Origin: Pedobacter hiemivivus
GTDB lineage: Bacteria > Bacteroidota > Bacteroidia > Sphingobacteriales > Sphingobacteriaceae
Direction of reading: 5' to 3'
DNA length: 64,000 nucleotides
Assembly: GCF_004331685.1 (NCBI RefSeq)
Contig: NZ_SJSM01000010.1
Location: 62,001-126,000, forward strand
Part shown: positions 8,030 through 16,697 of the stretch, piece after piece
Layout of the letters: the number at the start of each line of letters is the position of its first letter
How positions within the stretch are numbered: position 1 is the stretch's first letter
Made by a program: the position numbers and the translations under genes
The notes under the pieces: model-generated
Database searches by the model: none
What the model saw: only the letters and a program-made list of their open reading frames with translations
What the model was told of the DNA's origin: nothing

Positions 8030-8040
8030 AGATAAGTGTT

Positions 8041-11000
8041 ATGGGATTTAGTGAATTACAGGTGACATCTAATTTTAGTTTCTTACGTGGGGCTTCTCAT
8101 GCTGGTGAGCTAGTAGATCAGGCGGAGGCTTTTGGCTATAAAAAAATAGCTATAACAGATCGGAATACATTAGCTGGAATTGTTCGGGCACATGTCGCTT
8201 GCCGGGAAAAAAATGTGAAATTGATCCCAGCTTGCAGACTGGATCTACTGGATGGGCCGAGTTTACTGGCTTATCCTACTGATAAGGAATCTTACGGCAG
8301 GTTATCCGCTCTATTGACTTTAGGCAATATGCGTACAGAAAAAGGTTCTTGTCATATTTCCCGCGCCGATGTTTATGCGCATAGCAAAGGAATTATTTTT
8401 ACTTTAGTGATGCCTGGGGTACTGAACCGCAGATTCGAGTATGAAGCCAGCTTTATTTCGGCGGTAGCTCAGTACCGGGAGGCACTGGGAGATCAGCTGT
8501 ATCTGGCGGCCACCAGAACCTATTTAGGTAATGACGATAAGCTAATTTTTCGGACTTCACAACTTTCAGATTTTTACGGGATTCCTGTGGTAGCTACGAA
8601 TGATGTGCATTATCATAACCCGTCTCGCAGGGAGTTACAGGACGTACTAACTTGTGTCCGTGAAAAATGCACCATCCAGGAAGCTGGTTTCCGTCTGCAT
8701 CAAAATGCAGAACGTTATATGAAAGAGGTAGCCGAGATGAAGCGGCTTTTCAGGAAATATCCAGAGGCAATTGAAAACACGATTATGATTTCCGAAGCCT
8801 GTAATTTCTCGTTAGATGAACTGAAATACATCTATCCCCAGGAAATCAATCAAAGCGGCCGAACTCCCTTGGAGGAATTGGCGTATCTAACCTGGAAAGG
8901 GGCGCATGAATTCTATGGGGAGATCATCCCTGAAAAAGTAGTAAACATGATCAATCATGAAATGGCTTTTGTTAAGCAAATGGAGTACGCCAATTATTTT
9001 TTGTTTGTAGAGGATATAGTACGAGAGGCTAGGTCTCGTGGAATTCTTTGCCAAGGCAGGGGATCTGCTGCAAACTCTGCAATCTGCTTTGTTTTAGGCA
9101 TCACTTCGGTCAATCCGGTGAAATTCGATTTGCTTTTTGAAAGGTTTATTTCTCCAGCCAGAAATGAACCGCCTGATATTGATGTGGACTTTGAGCACGA
9201 GCGGCGAGAGGAAATCATTCAATACATCTACAACAAATATGGGCGTGATCGGGCGGCAATCGTAGCAACGGTAACCCAGCAGCATCAAAAAGGTGCGATC
9301 CGGGATGTTGGAAAAGCGATGGGGTTGTCTGTGGATACCATTAACCGACTTTCCAGCTCGTTGTGGGAATATACTGATGAATGGTTTGAGGGCAATCGAG
9401 TAACAGAATCCGGCTTAAATCCCAATGATCCGCATTTAAAAAAGACATTGGAACTAACTGCGCAGATGATGGGTTTCCCCCGGCAGCTTGGGCAACATAC
9501 GGGAGGATTTGTGGTGACCCAGGGAAAACTGACTGACCTATGTCCAATACTGAATGCCCGAATGGAAGACCGTACCAACATTGAATGGAACAAGGATGAT
9601 ATTGATGCATTGGGATTTTTAAAGGTAGATGTACTGGCTTTGGGTATGCTGACCTGTATCCGTAAGGGGTTTGATTTGTGTAGGGATTATTATGGCAAGC
9701 AATTTACTTTGGCCAATATTCCACAGGATGATCCTGATGTATATGATATGATTTGCCTGGCCGATACGCTTGGTGTATTTCAAATTGAAAGCCGGGCACA
9801 AATGTCTATGTTACCAAGGTTAAAACCCAGGGAGTTTTATGATTTGGTGATCGAAGTTGCCATTGTTCGGCCGGGACCAATCCAGGGAGATATGGTGCAT
9901 CCGTATTTGAGAAGACGGAATGGAGAAGAGCCTGTTGTTTATCCTTCGCCAGAACTCAAGGAGATCCTGGGTAGAACACTTGGCGTACCACTGTTCCAGG
10001 AGCAGGCGATGAAGATCGCGATTGTTGCAGCAGGTTTTACTCCTGCCGAAGCTGATGGTCTGAGAAGGAGTATGGCAACATTTAAGTTTAAAGGACTTGT
10101 CAACCAATATGAGCAGAAACTGATTGACGGGATGCTGGCCAAGGGATACACGCTCGAATTCGCGAAAAGAATTTTTAAACAGCTTGAAGGCTTTGGAAGT
10201 TACGGTTTCCCGGAAAGCCATGCCGCTAGCTTTGCTTTACTAGTATATGTGTCCTGCTGGCTAAAACATTATTACCCGGACGTGTTTGCGACCGCTTTAC
10301 TCAATAGCATGCCGATGGGTTTCTATCAGCCCGCGCAAATAGTTATTGATGCCCAAAAGCACAATGTTGAAGTTCGTCCACCAGATATTAACCATTCTAA
10401 ATGGGATAATTTATTAGAGAAAAAAACCGGGAAATACTATCCTATACGGTTAGGATTTCGACAGATCAAAGGTATCCGAGCGGATGAGATAGATATTTTG
10501 GTAAATCGCCGTGGTGACGGTTATAAAACTATTACTTCCCTCCGGGATGCAGGGATCGCAATTTCAACATTGGAACGCCTGGCGGATGCAGATGCATTTC
10601 ATTCCATTGGCCTTGATCGTAGAAAGGCACTTTGGGAAGTGTCAGCCTTGCAGGATATGCCGACAGAAATATTCAAGGGGCAACCTTCTGAAAGTACTCT
10701 GGAAACTCAGGTAGAATTACCTTTGATGACAAAGGGGGAACATGTGGTTCAAGATTATGCTACTGTGGGACTATCACTTAAAGCGCACCCGGTGAGCCTT
10801 ATACGCCCACAACTGGAAATGTTGCGTATTCTTAGTACTCACGCGATAAACAACAATGCAACCAATGGACAACTGGTGAAAGTTGCAGGATTAGTGCTTG
10901 TACGACAAAGACCCGGAACTGCTGGTGGGGTATGCTTCATTACTATTGAAGACGAGTCAGGTTTTACGAACCTCGTTATATTTGAGAAGCTTTTTGAAAA

Positions 11001-11271
11001 GTACAGGAAAGAAATTCTGCATTCAAGATTACTGATGGTTGAAGGGCGCTTGCAAAGAGAAGGACAGGTAGTTCATGTAATCGTTAGTAAATGTGTGGAT
11101 CTATCCAAGTTATTGGGCAAATTACTTCAAAGGGAAAATGATAACCTACCGTTACTTACCCTATCCAATGCAGATGAAAAGAATGCGCCCAATCCATCCG
11201 ATAATAAAAAGGCACAAGTACATGAAGAGACTCCGAAAGAAATCTTTCATGCTGGCAGAAATTTTAGATAA
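8041..11271 (+). CDS. dnaE2: Error-prone DNA polymerase III alpha subunit DnaE2
   Basis: 1076 residues from ATG 8041. An upstream ATG at 8002 overlaps imuB and would add 13 unconserved residues, whereas the 8041 start gives the usual beginning GFSELQVTSNFSFLRGASH of the PHP domain. The palm carries the catalytic PDIDVDFEHERR motif at about 379-390 and the GRGSAANS motif just before it. A helix-hairpin-helix region and a C-terminal OB fold (TVGLSLKAHP, then VAGLVLVRQRPGTAGG) follow. Length and order match DnaE2, the non-replicative polymerase that performs translesion synthesis with ImuA and ImuB. The last ~60 residues are low-complexity. Very confident call. Confidence 0.95.
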   Translation: MGFSELQVTSNFSFLRGASHAGELVDQAEAFGYKKIAITDRNTLAGIVRAHVACREKNVKLIPACRLDLLDGPSLLAYPTDKESYGRLSALLTLGNMRTEKGSCHISRADVYAHSKGIIFTLVMPGVLNRRFEYEASFISAVAQYREALGDQLYLAATRTYLGNDDKLIFRTSQLSDFYGIPVVATNDVHYHNPSRRELQDVLTCVREKCTIQEAGFRLHQNAERYMKEVAEMKRLFRKYPEAIENTIMISEACNFSLDELKYIYPQEINQSGRTPLEELAYLTWKGAHEFYGEIIPEKVVNMINHEMAFVKQMEYANYFLFVEDIVREARSRGILCQGRGSAANSAICFVLGITSVNPVKFDLLFERFISPARNEPPDIDVDFEHERREEIIQYIYNKYGRDRAAIVATVTQQHQKGAIRDVGKAMGLSVDTINRLSSSLWEYTDEWFEGNRVTESGLNPNDPHLKKTLELTAQMMGFPRQLGQHTGGFVVTQGKLTDLCPILNARMEDRTNIEWNKDDIDALGFLKVDVLALGMLTCIRKGFDLCRDYYGKQFTLANIPQDDPDVYDMICLADTLGVFQIESRAQMSMLPRLKPREFYDLVIEVAIVRPGPIQGDMVHPYLRRRNGEEPVVYPSPELKEILGRTLGVPLFQEQAMKIAIVAAGFTPAEADGLRRSMATFKFKGLVNQYEQKLIDGMLAKGYTLEFAKRIFKQLEGFGSYGFPESHAASFALLVYVSCWLKHYYPDVFATALLNSMPMGFYQPAQIVIDAQKHNVEVRPPDINHSKWDNLLEKKTGKYYPIRLGFRQIKGIRADEIDILVNRRGDGYKTITSLRDAGIAISTLERLADADAFHSIGLDRRKALWEVSALQDMPTEIFKGQPSESTLETQVELPLMTKGEHVVQDYATVGLSLKAHPVSLIRPQLEMLRILSTHAINNNATNGQLVKVAGLVLVRQRPGTAGGVCFITIEDESGFTNLVIFEKLFEKYRKEILHSRLLMVEGRLQREGQVVHVIVSKCVDLSKLLGKLLQRENDNLPLLTLSNADEKNAPNPSDNKKAQVHEETPKEIFHAGRNFR

Positions 11272-11397
11272 TCTCTCTTATATCCACTACGGATTGTTTA
11301 CCATTAATAGTAAATCTCTGATGTACAAAATTAAGATGGAATAAGTCTTTGCTTTATAGTAGGTTATGTCTAAATTACAGTATCTAATCTCCCTATT

Positions 11398-12234
11398 ATG
11401 TCAAAAAAACGCTTTAGTATCAACTCTATACATTTTTTAGAGATGTACAATCAATTAAAAGTTAAACTTGCAATTCAGGGGCAGACAGACGGAATTATCC
11501 AGAACTCAATCTTACCAAACCAACGTAGATACCAGGAGATTTCTTTGCTCGTAAGAGAAGAGTTAAACCGACCAACTATGTACCGATGGCCATTATTCCC
11601 CTCCGCGAAACCTGGTATACCTGTGGAGGAAAGAATTAAAATCAACAGAACGTTGCATGGACTGCCAGAAACCCCACCGGATAGTAAAGACGGAAAATAT
11701 AATCCTTTAGGTCTTGGATTGAAAAGACGAATTAGTGGCAAACCGATGATGAGCTTTGATACACTCGGTGCTACAATTCCATGGTATTTTATAGCACTTG
11801 TACATTATAGAGAATCAGGGAATGACTTCTCAAGACATTTGCATAATGGTGATAGTTTAAAGAATTTTACCAGAAAAGTACCAGCACATAGACCTTATGT
11901 TCTACACGCTCCCCCATTTAGTTTTGAAGAAAGTGCAGTTGATGCGCTTATATTCCAAGGAAAAAAAGACGGATGGAACGATCATTGGGATCTTAAAAAC
12001 ATGCTGATAAGATTAGAAAAATATAACGGTTTTGGTTATGAAATGTATCACGGGGTAAATTCTCCATACCTTTGGGGTGGATCAGATTTTTACAGCAAAG
12101 GCGCATATTTAGAATTGAAAGAAAATAATTATAAGACTAAGTGGTACGGTGATAAAATATCCGATCAAGTAGGCACAGCCGTGATACTTAAACGAATGGA
12201 GCAACTGGGTAAAGTGACTATAGCAAAAAGTTAA
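11398..12234 (+). CDS. Lysozyme-like cell-wall hydrolase, possible secreted effector
   Basis: 278 residues. The region from residue ~122 follows the layout of a bacterial lysozyme-like family seen with peptidoglycan-binding proteins: IPWYFIALVHYRESG with the probable catalytic Glu, HLHNGDSL, FSFEESAVDAL, LEKYNGFGYEMYH and SPYLWGGSDFYSKG. The N-terminal ~110 residues are unfamiliar, with a proline-rich stretch. There is no Sec signal peptide, so export would need another route such as a type VI system, or the enzyme acts during lysis. A lipoprotein gene begins 3 bases after the stop. A muralytic enzyme plus a periplasmic lipoprotein is the usual layout of an antibacterial effector and its immunity protein. 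The hydrolase call is solid; the effector role is inference. Confidence 0.75.
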   Translation: MSKKRFSINSIHFLEMYNQLKVKLAIQGQTDGIIQNSILPNQRRYQEISLLVREELNRPTMYRWPLFPSAKPGIPVEERIKINRTLHGLPETPPDSKDGKYNPLGLGLKRRISGKPMMSFDTLGATIPWYFIALVHYRESGNDFSRHLHNGDSLKNFTRKVPAHRPYVLHAPPFSFEESAVDALIFQGKKDGWNDHWDLKNMLIRLEKYNGFGYEMYHGVNSPYLWGGSDFYSKGAYLELKENNYKTKWYGDKISDQVGTAVILKRMEQLGKVTIAKS

Positions 12235-12237
12235 AAT

Positions 12238-12960
12238 ATGAAATACCAACCCCTATTTTTAATATTGCCTCTGTTCATTATAGCATGCAATGATCACCAG
12301 AAACAAACTATCCCAGCTGAAAATCGCACAACGAATACACCACAAACCCATGTTCAGGATAGTCTTCAGGAAGTAAAAAAAGTAAAAGATAAAATTAACA
12401 GGAACGTAGAATCGTTCTATAAAATCGTCGATGACCTTAAACTTGAAAAAGGTATGTTTCCGGTAGAAAATTACATATATGACACTACAGCTGGCGATGG
12501 TTATCATTACGCATTGTTTTATTTAAAGTTCATGGCTGCAGCTAAAACTAAGGATAAAGCAAAAATCTCAGCGATGATCCATTTTCCATTCCAAACCACC
12601 AGAGAAAAATTGAAATACAATCAGAAAAACAATGAATACGCGGTTGTAGGCTCAGAAAATTGGAAAGGTCAAATGATGAACGAAAAACAATTCGATGAGC
12701 AGTATAGTAAAATTTTCACAGATGAGATATTAGAAAACATTCCTGAAACTAGACAAAAAGATATCATTGGAAGGCTCCCTGGCGATGTAAAGCCTGATAA
12801 TGATTATGAGGCTTTATTACAGACTTATACTGATAAAGGAAGCAGTATCTATTCTGTTAGTATCGAACTACCCGTTCAAAAAACTAAATACAATCATGTC
12901 CACTTTGACTTTGGGAGAGTAAACGGAGAGTATAAGATATTGAGCTATTTTCTTGAGTAA
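12238..12960 (+). CDS. Lipoprotein, possible immunity protein of the lysozyme-like enzyme
   Basis: 240 residues with a signal peptide and lipobox ending at Cys17 (FIIAC). After a Thr/Gln-rich linker the mature part has a folded domain from ~60 on: GDGYHYALFYLKFMAAAKTKDKAK is split by charged helices, and it ends with VHFDFGRVNGEYKILSYFLE. I do not recognise the family. The gene is translationally coupled to the hydrolase upstream (3-base gap), so the product should reside in the periplasm where the hydrolase acts. An inhibitor or immunity function is an inference from this pairing. There is nothing notable in the 110 bases that follow. Confidence 0.7.
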   Translation: MKYQPLFLILPLFIIACNDHQKQTIPAENRTTNTPQTHVQDSLQEVKKVKDKINRNVESFYKIVDDLKLEKGMFPVENYIYDTTAGDGYHYALFYLKFMAAAKTKDKAKISAMIHFPFQTTREKLKYNQKNNEYAVVGSENWKGQMMNEKQFDEQYSKIFTDEILENIPETRQKDIIGRLPGDVKPDNDYEALLQTYTDKGSSIYSVSIELPVQKTKYNHVHFDFGRVNGEYKILSYFLE

Positions 12961-13072
12961 CGGGAACCAATTTAAAAACTATACGCAAAACTTGATTAAC
13001 CTATTACACATAAACTATAATCAATGTCAGATTTATTCCAGCGCACTGTAAAGCTTTATTATTCGGGCTACA

Positions 13073-13636
13073 TCAAATCCATCTTGGGGCATCACCGTTA
13101 GGCATATTCCATTCAATTCCAGTTTTCTCTGTTAAAAGAGATAATTGTATTTTTATGGTTTCATGCATATAAGTATCAAGCCACTCGAACAATGGCCCCC
13201 ACTCCTTGGGTGCCCCAAAACAAATTAAGATTTCCAAATTTGGGATGACATTTATGCATTCCCCTTGGATATCAATTTCCATATTTGATTCAATAGATTC
13301 ATGCCCGTCATGATGTGCATATTTAGTATTCCTAAGATCAATAATGTGTTGGTGCACGAGTTTGAATGAAGGAGGGATTATTTTATTGCTTAATTTGGTG
13401 CTTCCATTTCCTGAGCCAAACAATCTGCCGTAAGACATAACAATGCTTGTTGTAAGTGCATCCATCATCATAAGATCTTCATGTATATGAGGCGATTTCA
13501 CAAAATTACCCAAACGCCAATACCAAAAACGAATGGAAGCTACGGCATGAATGTTTAACAACATTTTTTTCAACCTGTCTATATCTGGTTGGTATTTATA
13601 AACTAATTCTTGTATTTCTTCTTTTGTTCTACTCAC
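13073..13636 (-). CDS. HEPN-like protein paired with an HNH nuclease
   Basis: 187 residues, mostly helical. It carries an Rx5H motif (RNTKYAH, Arg102-His108) directly after a helix, the arrangement of catalytic HEPN RNases (Rx4-6H). Long amphipathic helices precede it. No signal peptide or membrane span. It is the second gene of a minus-strand pair, 31 bases after the HNH-type gene, and is followed by no terminator that I can identify. HEPN proteins serve as toxins or RNA-degrading effectors in many conflict systems. Assignment to HEPN is by motif only and should be treated as probable. Confidence 0.6.
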   Translation of the reverse strand: MSRTKEEIQELVYKYQPDIDRLKKMLLNIHAVASIRFWYWRLGNFVKSPHIHEDLMMMDALTTSIVMSYGRLFGSGNGSTKLSNKIIPPSFKLVHQHIIDLRNTKYAHHDGHESIESNMEIDIQGECINVIPNLEILICFGAPKEWGPLFEWLDTYMHETIKIQLSLLTEKTGIEWNMPNGDAPRWI

Positions 13637-13667
13637 TTAATTTTCTTTTTGCATTTCTACACTTCTA

Positions 13668-14756
13668 TTAAAATCCTTCTCCATTTTCAAAAGCTTCCTT
13701 ATCGAAATTTTCATCTATTTGAAATAAAGTTATTTTCCTTATGGCTGATGGAATAAATGGACTTTTCTCTTTAGTCAATGGGTCAATCATTTGTGCCGTG
13801 GAAAAATGCCCCGGATCAAGTTGATATGCGATGCTTCCTTTTTCCTTTTGTAACAGCTCCGTTGTTGTGAAGTCAATGATACTTGAACCGTAAGTATTTA
13901 TTTCCCCTGGCTCATCTAATAGAATTGGTGGGCAATAATAACTGGAAAATTCTCTAGTTATATAAAGTGCCTCATCCAGTGCATATCTAGGAATAAAAAA
14001 TTCATAAATCATGTTTTCAAAATAAAGCATAAACACATGTTTAGGAACATCATCGACATTGTTTCTTCTTCTGAAGATATAACACGCGGGTTTTATTCTT
14101 CGGACATTCGTTTCATAACTCCATACTTTAGCGAATTGGACGTAATATTCGTGGTTTTCATCATTAGACATGAAATGCAAGATTTCTCCGTAAAATCTAA
14201 AGTCCGAAAATGGCAATATGGATAATGCTATCTTTAAAAGACACTTGAAAACTTTAATAGGCGTATATGAATGTTTGATGTAAGTTATAGTAGTTCGGCC
14301 AGTTTCTATATTTATATCGAATCCTTCACTAGTAAAATCGGTTATTCCCATACCTTTCGTTCCACTTTGCAGTGTTTCCATTCGGGCAATCAGAGACTCA
14401 TTAGGTGACTTGAATGTTGGTACATTACCTTTACCCTTCACAAAGTAAAAAGATCGCAAAAGCCCCAGATAATAAGCGAAATCGGTTTCAAATTTACCGT
14501 AATATTCATTACATAAATCGCATTCAAAATCAGACACACCAAAATTTTTACCTAGTAGCTCTGGTATGATATGCGGTTCATTCTTGAAAGTAACGTCTGG
14601 ACTTTTCTTTTGGCAGAATCTACAAAAACGTTCATTTTTTGGCACCCTTCCTTTAGGTTTAGAAGTTGGGGCTTCATATGTCAGTTGTTCTTCATATTTT
14701 GAAAGAAATAACCGCATATTTTCCTTTTCCCCAATGTAAGTTTTAAATAGCTTCAT
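13668..14756 (-). CDS. HNH-endonuclease-like protein with zinc cysteines
   Basis: 362 residues. The N-terminal part shows two CxxC pairs (Cys45/Cys48 and Cys79/Cys82) around EPHIIPELLGK with His62, and the second pair is followed by Asn83: this is the CxxC-H-CxxCN plan of HNH_5-type nucleases. The remaining ~270 residues are an unfamiliar mixed alpha/beta region probably involved in target recognition or oligomerisation. It is upstream of a HEPN-like gene in a two-gene unit and lies among other defence-type genes. DNA or RNA cleavage is the expected activity; the substrate is unknown. Confidence 0.7.
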   Translation of the reverse strand: MKLFKTYIGEKENMRLFLSKYEEQLTYEAPTSKPKGRVPKNERFCRFCQKKSPDVTFKNEPHIIPELLGKNFGVSDFECDLCNEYYGKFETDFAYYLGLLRSFYFVKGKGNVPTFKSPNESLIARMETLQSGTKGMGITDFTSEGFDINIETGRTTITYIKHSYTPIKVFKCLLKIALSILPFSDFRFYGEILHFMSNDENHEYYVQFAKVWSYETNVRRIKPACYIFRRRNNVDDVPKHVFMLYFENMIYEFFIPRYALDEALYITREFSSYYCPPILLDEPGEINTYGSSIIDFTTTELLQKEKGSIAYQLDPGHFSTAQMIDPLTKEKSPFIPSAIRKITLFQIDENFDKEAFENGEGF

Positions 14757-14881
14757 AGTACTAAATGCCTAAATGTGGGAGCCAGTTTGGAGAGGAATCC
14801 GGTGTCAGGTTAAATGGATAACCGGCGACCAAATTCGCTGGAATATCAAGTTAATTGACTAATTACGGAAATCCTCTTTAT

Positions 14882-15268
14882 TTATAGCCCTTTTTGTTTT
14901 TGCTCATTAGTAGCAACTAACAGTCTTTCATATAGTTCAACAATTTTATCAATTGGACTGAAATTGCAAGTATATAAGTTACTGCTAATATTTCCAACGC
15001 TAGAATCGTTGAAAGTATTGAAAAAAGTATTCATTCTTTTTTCATCAAAATTCTGGATCATTTCCGGGGTCACATCTAAAATTTTAGCAACCTGAGCCAA
15101 CAGATCACTATCGATGGCGGTTTGATCTTCTAAATGTGAAACTTTCTTTTGGTTCCATTCTTCGCCTAATTCCATCGCAAGGACTTCTTGTTTCATCCCT
15201 TTAAAATTTCTAATACTCTTCAAATTATGACCAATGTGACCGTTTGGCGATACTACGTTTGTTCCCAT
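14882..15268 (-). CDS. XRE-family regulator with C-terminal extension
   Basis: 128 residues. The HTH is at about 12-70: IGHNLKSIRNFKGMKQEVLAM, then WNQKKVSHLEDQ as recognition region and a LDVTPEMIQNF ending. The C-terminal ~50 residues (after FNDSSVG) form a helix-rich tail with VELYERLLVATNEQK, typical of Bacteroidota XRE proteins that dimerise by a coiled helix. It is divergent from the three-paralogue operon starting at 15423 with ~150 bases between, so it may control that operon or the HNH-HEPN pair downstream of it. Confidence 0.85.
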   Translation of the reverse strand: MGTNVVSPNGHIGHNLKSIRNFKGMKQEVLAMELGEEWNQKKVSHLEDQTAIDSDLLAQVAKILDVTPEMIQNFDEKRMNTFFNTFNDSSVGNISSNLYTCNFSPIDKIVELYERLLVATNEQKQKGL

Positions 15269-15422
15269 TATGCAAATTTAGCGTTTATCGAATAACGAAT
15301 ATACAGGAATTTAGGATAACGTACAGATAAAATATCCCGAAATCTGCATACGGTATGCCTATATGAGATACAATATTCTAAAACATGATTTGTTGATTTA
15401 CTTAAAATTTAAAGATCAAATT

Positions 15423-15803
15423 ATGCAAAGACAAAAGGAGAAAAGAATACCTGTCGGAAATACAATTACAGTTGACCTTGAACTACCGGAAGATTTTATA
15501 ACTGCGTGTAGGTTTTGTAACATATGCTACCAGCAAGCAATAGAGACCTACCTAAACCATATCACTTTCTACAATTTTTTCTTTCAGGAAGGTGAAGAAC
15601 CAAATGCCCAAGCGACAAAACTCTTTAAGAGGAATAATAAAGACCAATTCACGGCGGATAATATCAAGGTTGCTAAACATTCAACGCTCCATAAAACCCC
15701 AATCAAAGAAATACTGAATATAGGTTTGCAAAGCAAAGGTTCGTCAAGCGTACAATATAGAACTATAATTAAGAAGTGGCACAAGAGCATTCCAAAAGAC
15801 TAA
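15423..15803 (+). CDS. Small paralogue 1 of 3, possible ribbon-helix-helix protein
   Basis: 126 residues from ATG 15423; an upstream ATG at 15363 would add 20 residues that the two paralogues lack. The N-terminal segment has a beta strand (ITVDLELPEDF), a helix with a conserved Cys (ITACRFCNI) and a second helix ending in ETYLNHI. The same strand-helix-helix plan recurs in the next two genes, with shared positions P/E-x-D/E-F, Cys and Y/F-[IVL]-x-x-[IV]. This resembles the ribbon-helix-helix DNA-binding fold. The C-terminal half differs from its paralogues. First gene of an operon that leads to a nucleotidyltransferase-HEPN protein. Function unknown; RHH is inference. Confidence 0.55.
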   Translation: MQRQKEKRIPVGNTITVDLELPEDFITACRFCNICYQQAIETYLNHITFYNFFFQEGEEPNAQATKLFKRNNKDQFTADNIKVAKHSTLHKTPIKEILNIGLQSKGSSSVQYRTIIKKWHKSIPKD

Positions 15804-15805
15804 AA

Positions 15806-16210
15806 ATGAAGCAAAAGTTTAAAATCACGCTACCACAAGATTTCGAGATAATCTGCCTGGTACTATCTTGTGATCCAGCAAAAGTTCTACAAGATTATAT
15901 AAATGGTATTTCAATACCAAAAACATTGACGGCTCATCCGGATGATCCACTAGGAGAAAATATAAACCTATTTCTAGAATATACAAAAAGTCAGGATCCC
16001 ACAGCTGTCCAAAATAAGATGATAAAGTTTTTAAAGAAAGCTGGGTATGATAATGAACTAAAGGAAATAGCAAAACTTGAAATCGAACAACCAGAACTAG
16101 AAGCCAAAACAAGGGTCGTTATAGATAAATGGTGTGTAAGGGCTGCCGAATTTAGAAAAACGCTACGCACAAAAACTACAGACTTCAAAATAGTTGGCCA
16201 TGATAATTAA
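15806..16210 (+). CDS. Small paralogue 2 of 3, possible ribbon-helix-helix protein
   Basis: 134 residues from ATG 15806, two bases after the previous stop; this start places the strand FKITLPQDF at the very N-terminus. The following helices (EIICLVLSCDP, AKVLQDYINGIS) align with those of paralogues 1 and 3. A second helical region (residues ~50-120) contains many charged residues and no known motif. It overlaps the next gene by 11 bases, so translation is probably coupled. Function unknown. Confidence 0.6.
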   Translation: MKQKFKITLPQDFEIICLVLSCDPAKVLQDYINGISIPKTLTAHPDDPLGENINLFLEYTKSQDPTAVQNKMIKFLKKAGYDNELKEIAKLEIEQPELEAKTRVVIDKWCVRAAEFRKTLRTKTTDFKIVGHDN

Positions 16211-16697
16211 TATAGACATAGAGAAAGAATTTGAGATTGCATGCGATCTACTCTATATACGACCAGAAGAAGTAATTCGTTCGTTTGTCGAAAATGTGTC
16301 CCTTGCCAATTTCTGTAGTTCAGATCATTACTTGGCGGAGAAAAATAGCGAATTAAAAAAGACCGATTCAATTAATATTCCGAGTCCAAAGAGAAAAAGC
16401 AAAGGTATCAGACCGGAAACCCTAACGCAACTAGCGACGACTTTTATTCTAAAGTTTAATGCCACACATAACAACAGGATACTACCTGCAAAAAAAACTC
16501 AACAGGAATATTTTTTAATGTTTAATGCACTACTAGATCAGTTGACTGGCGAACCAAATTTCGAGGCTCGATACTATCGGCTTATTATATTTTTTACACA
16601 ATGGCATCAAGCAGTCCTATCAAATATTAGTGAGCATGATGCAATAATAAAGTTAAAATCCAAAAAAGAACCTCAAGAACTAAATAGACAATTATGA
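16200..16697 (+). CDS. Small paralogue 3 of 3, possible ribbon-helix-helix protein
   Basis: 165 residues from ATG 16200, which overlaps the previous stop by 11 bases; a TTG two codons earlier is less likely. The N-terminus repeats the family plan: strand IINIDIEKEF, helix EIACDLLYIRP with the conserved Cys, helix EEVIRSFVENVSL. The middle and C-terminal parts are lysine-rich and helical. Its stop overlaps the start of the nucleotidyltransferase-HEPN gene (ATGA, 16694-16697), indicating tight coupling to that gene. Function unknown; antitoxin or DNA-binding role is inference. Confidence 0.6.
   Translation: MIINIDIEKEFEIACDLLYIRPEEVIRSFVENVSLANFCSSDHYLAEKNSELKKTDSINIPSPKRKSKGIRPETLTQLATTFILKFNATHNNRILPAKKTQQEYFLMFNALLDQLTGEPNFEARYYRLIIFFTQWHQAVLSNISEHDAIIKLKSKKEPQELNRQL

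Noticed and set aside
9285..10221. Several minus-strand frames opposite dnaE2
   Set aside because: They overlap the conserved polymerase palm and finger coding region and carry no motif.
11093..11344. 83-codon plus-strand frame overlapping the dnaE2 end
   Set aside because: Frame-shifted reading of the low-complexity dnaE2 tail; no motif and no start context.
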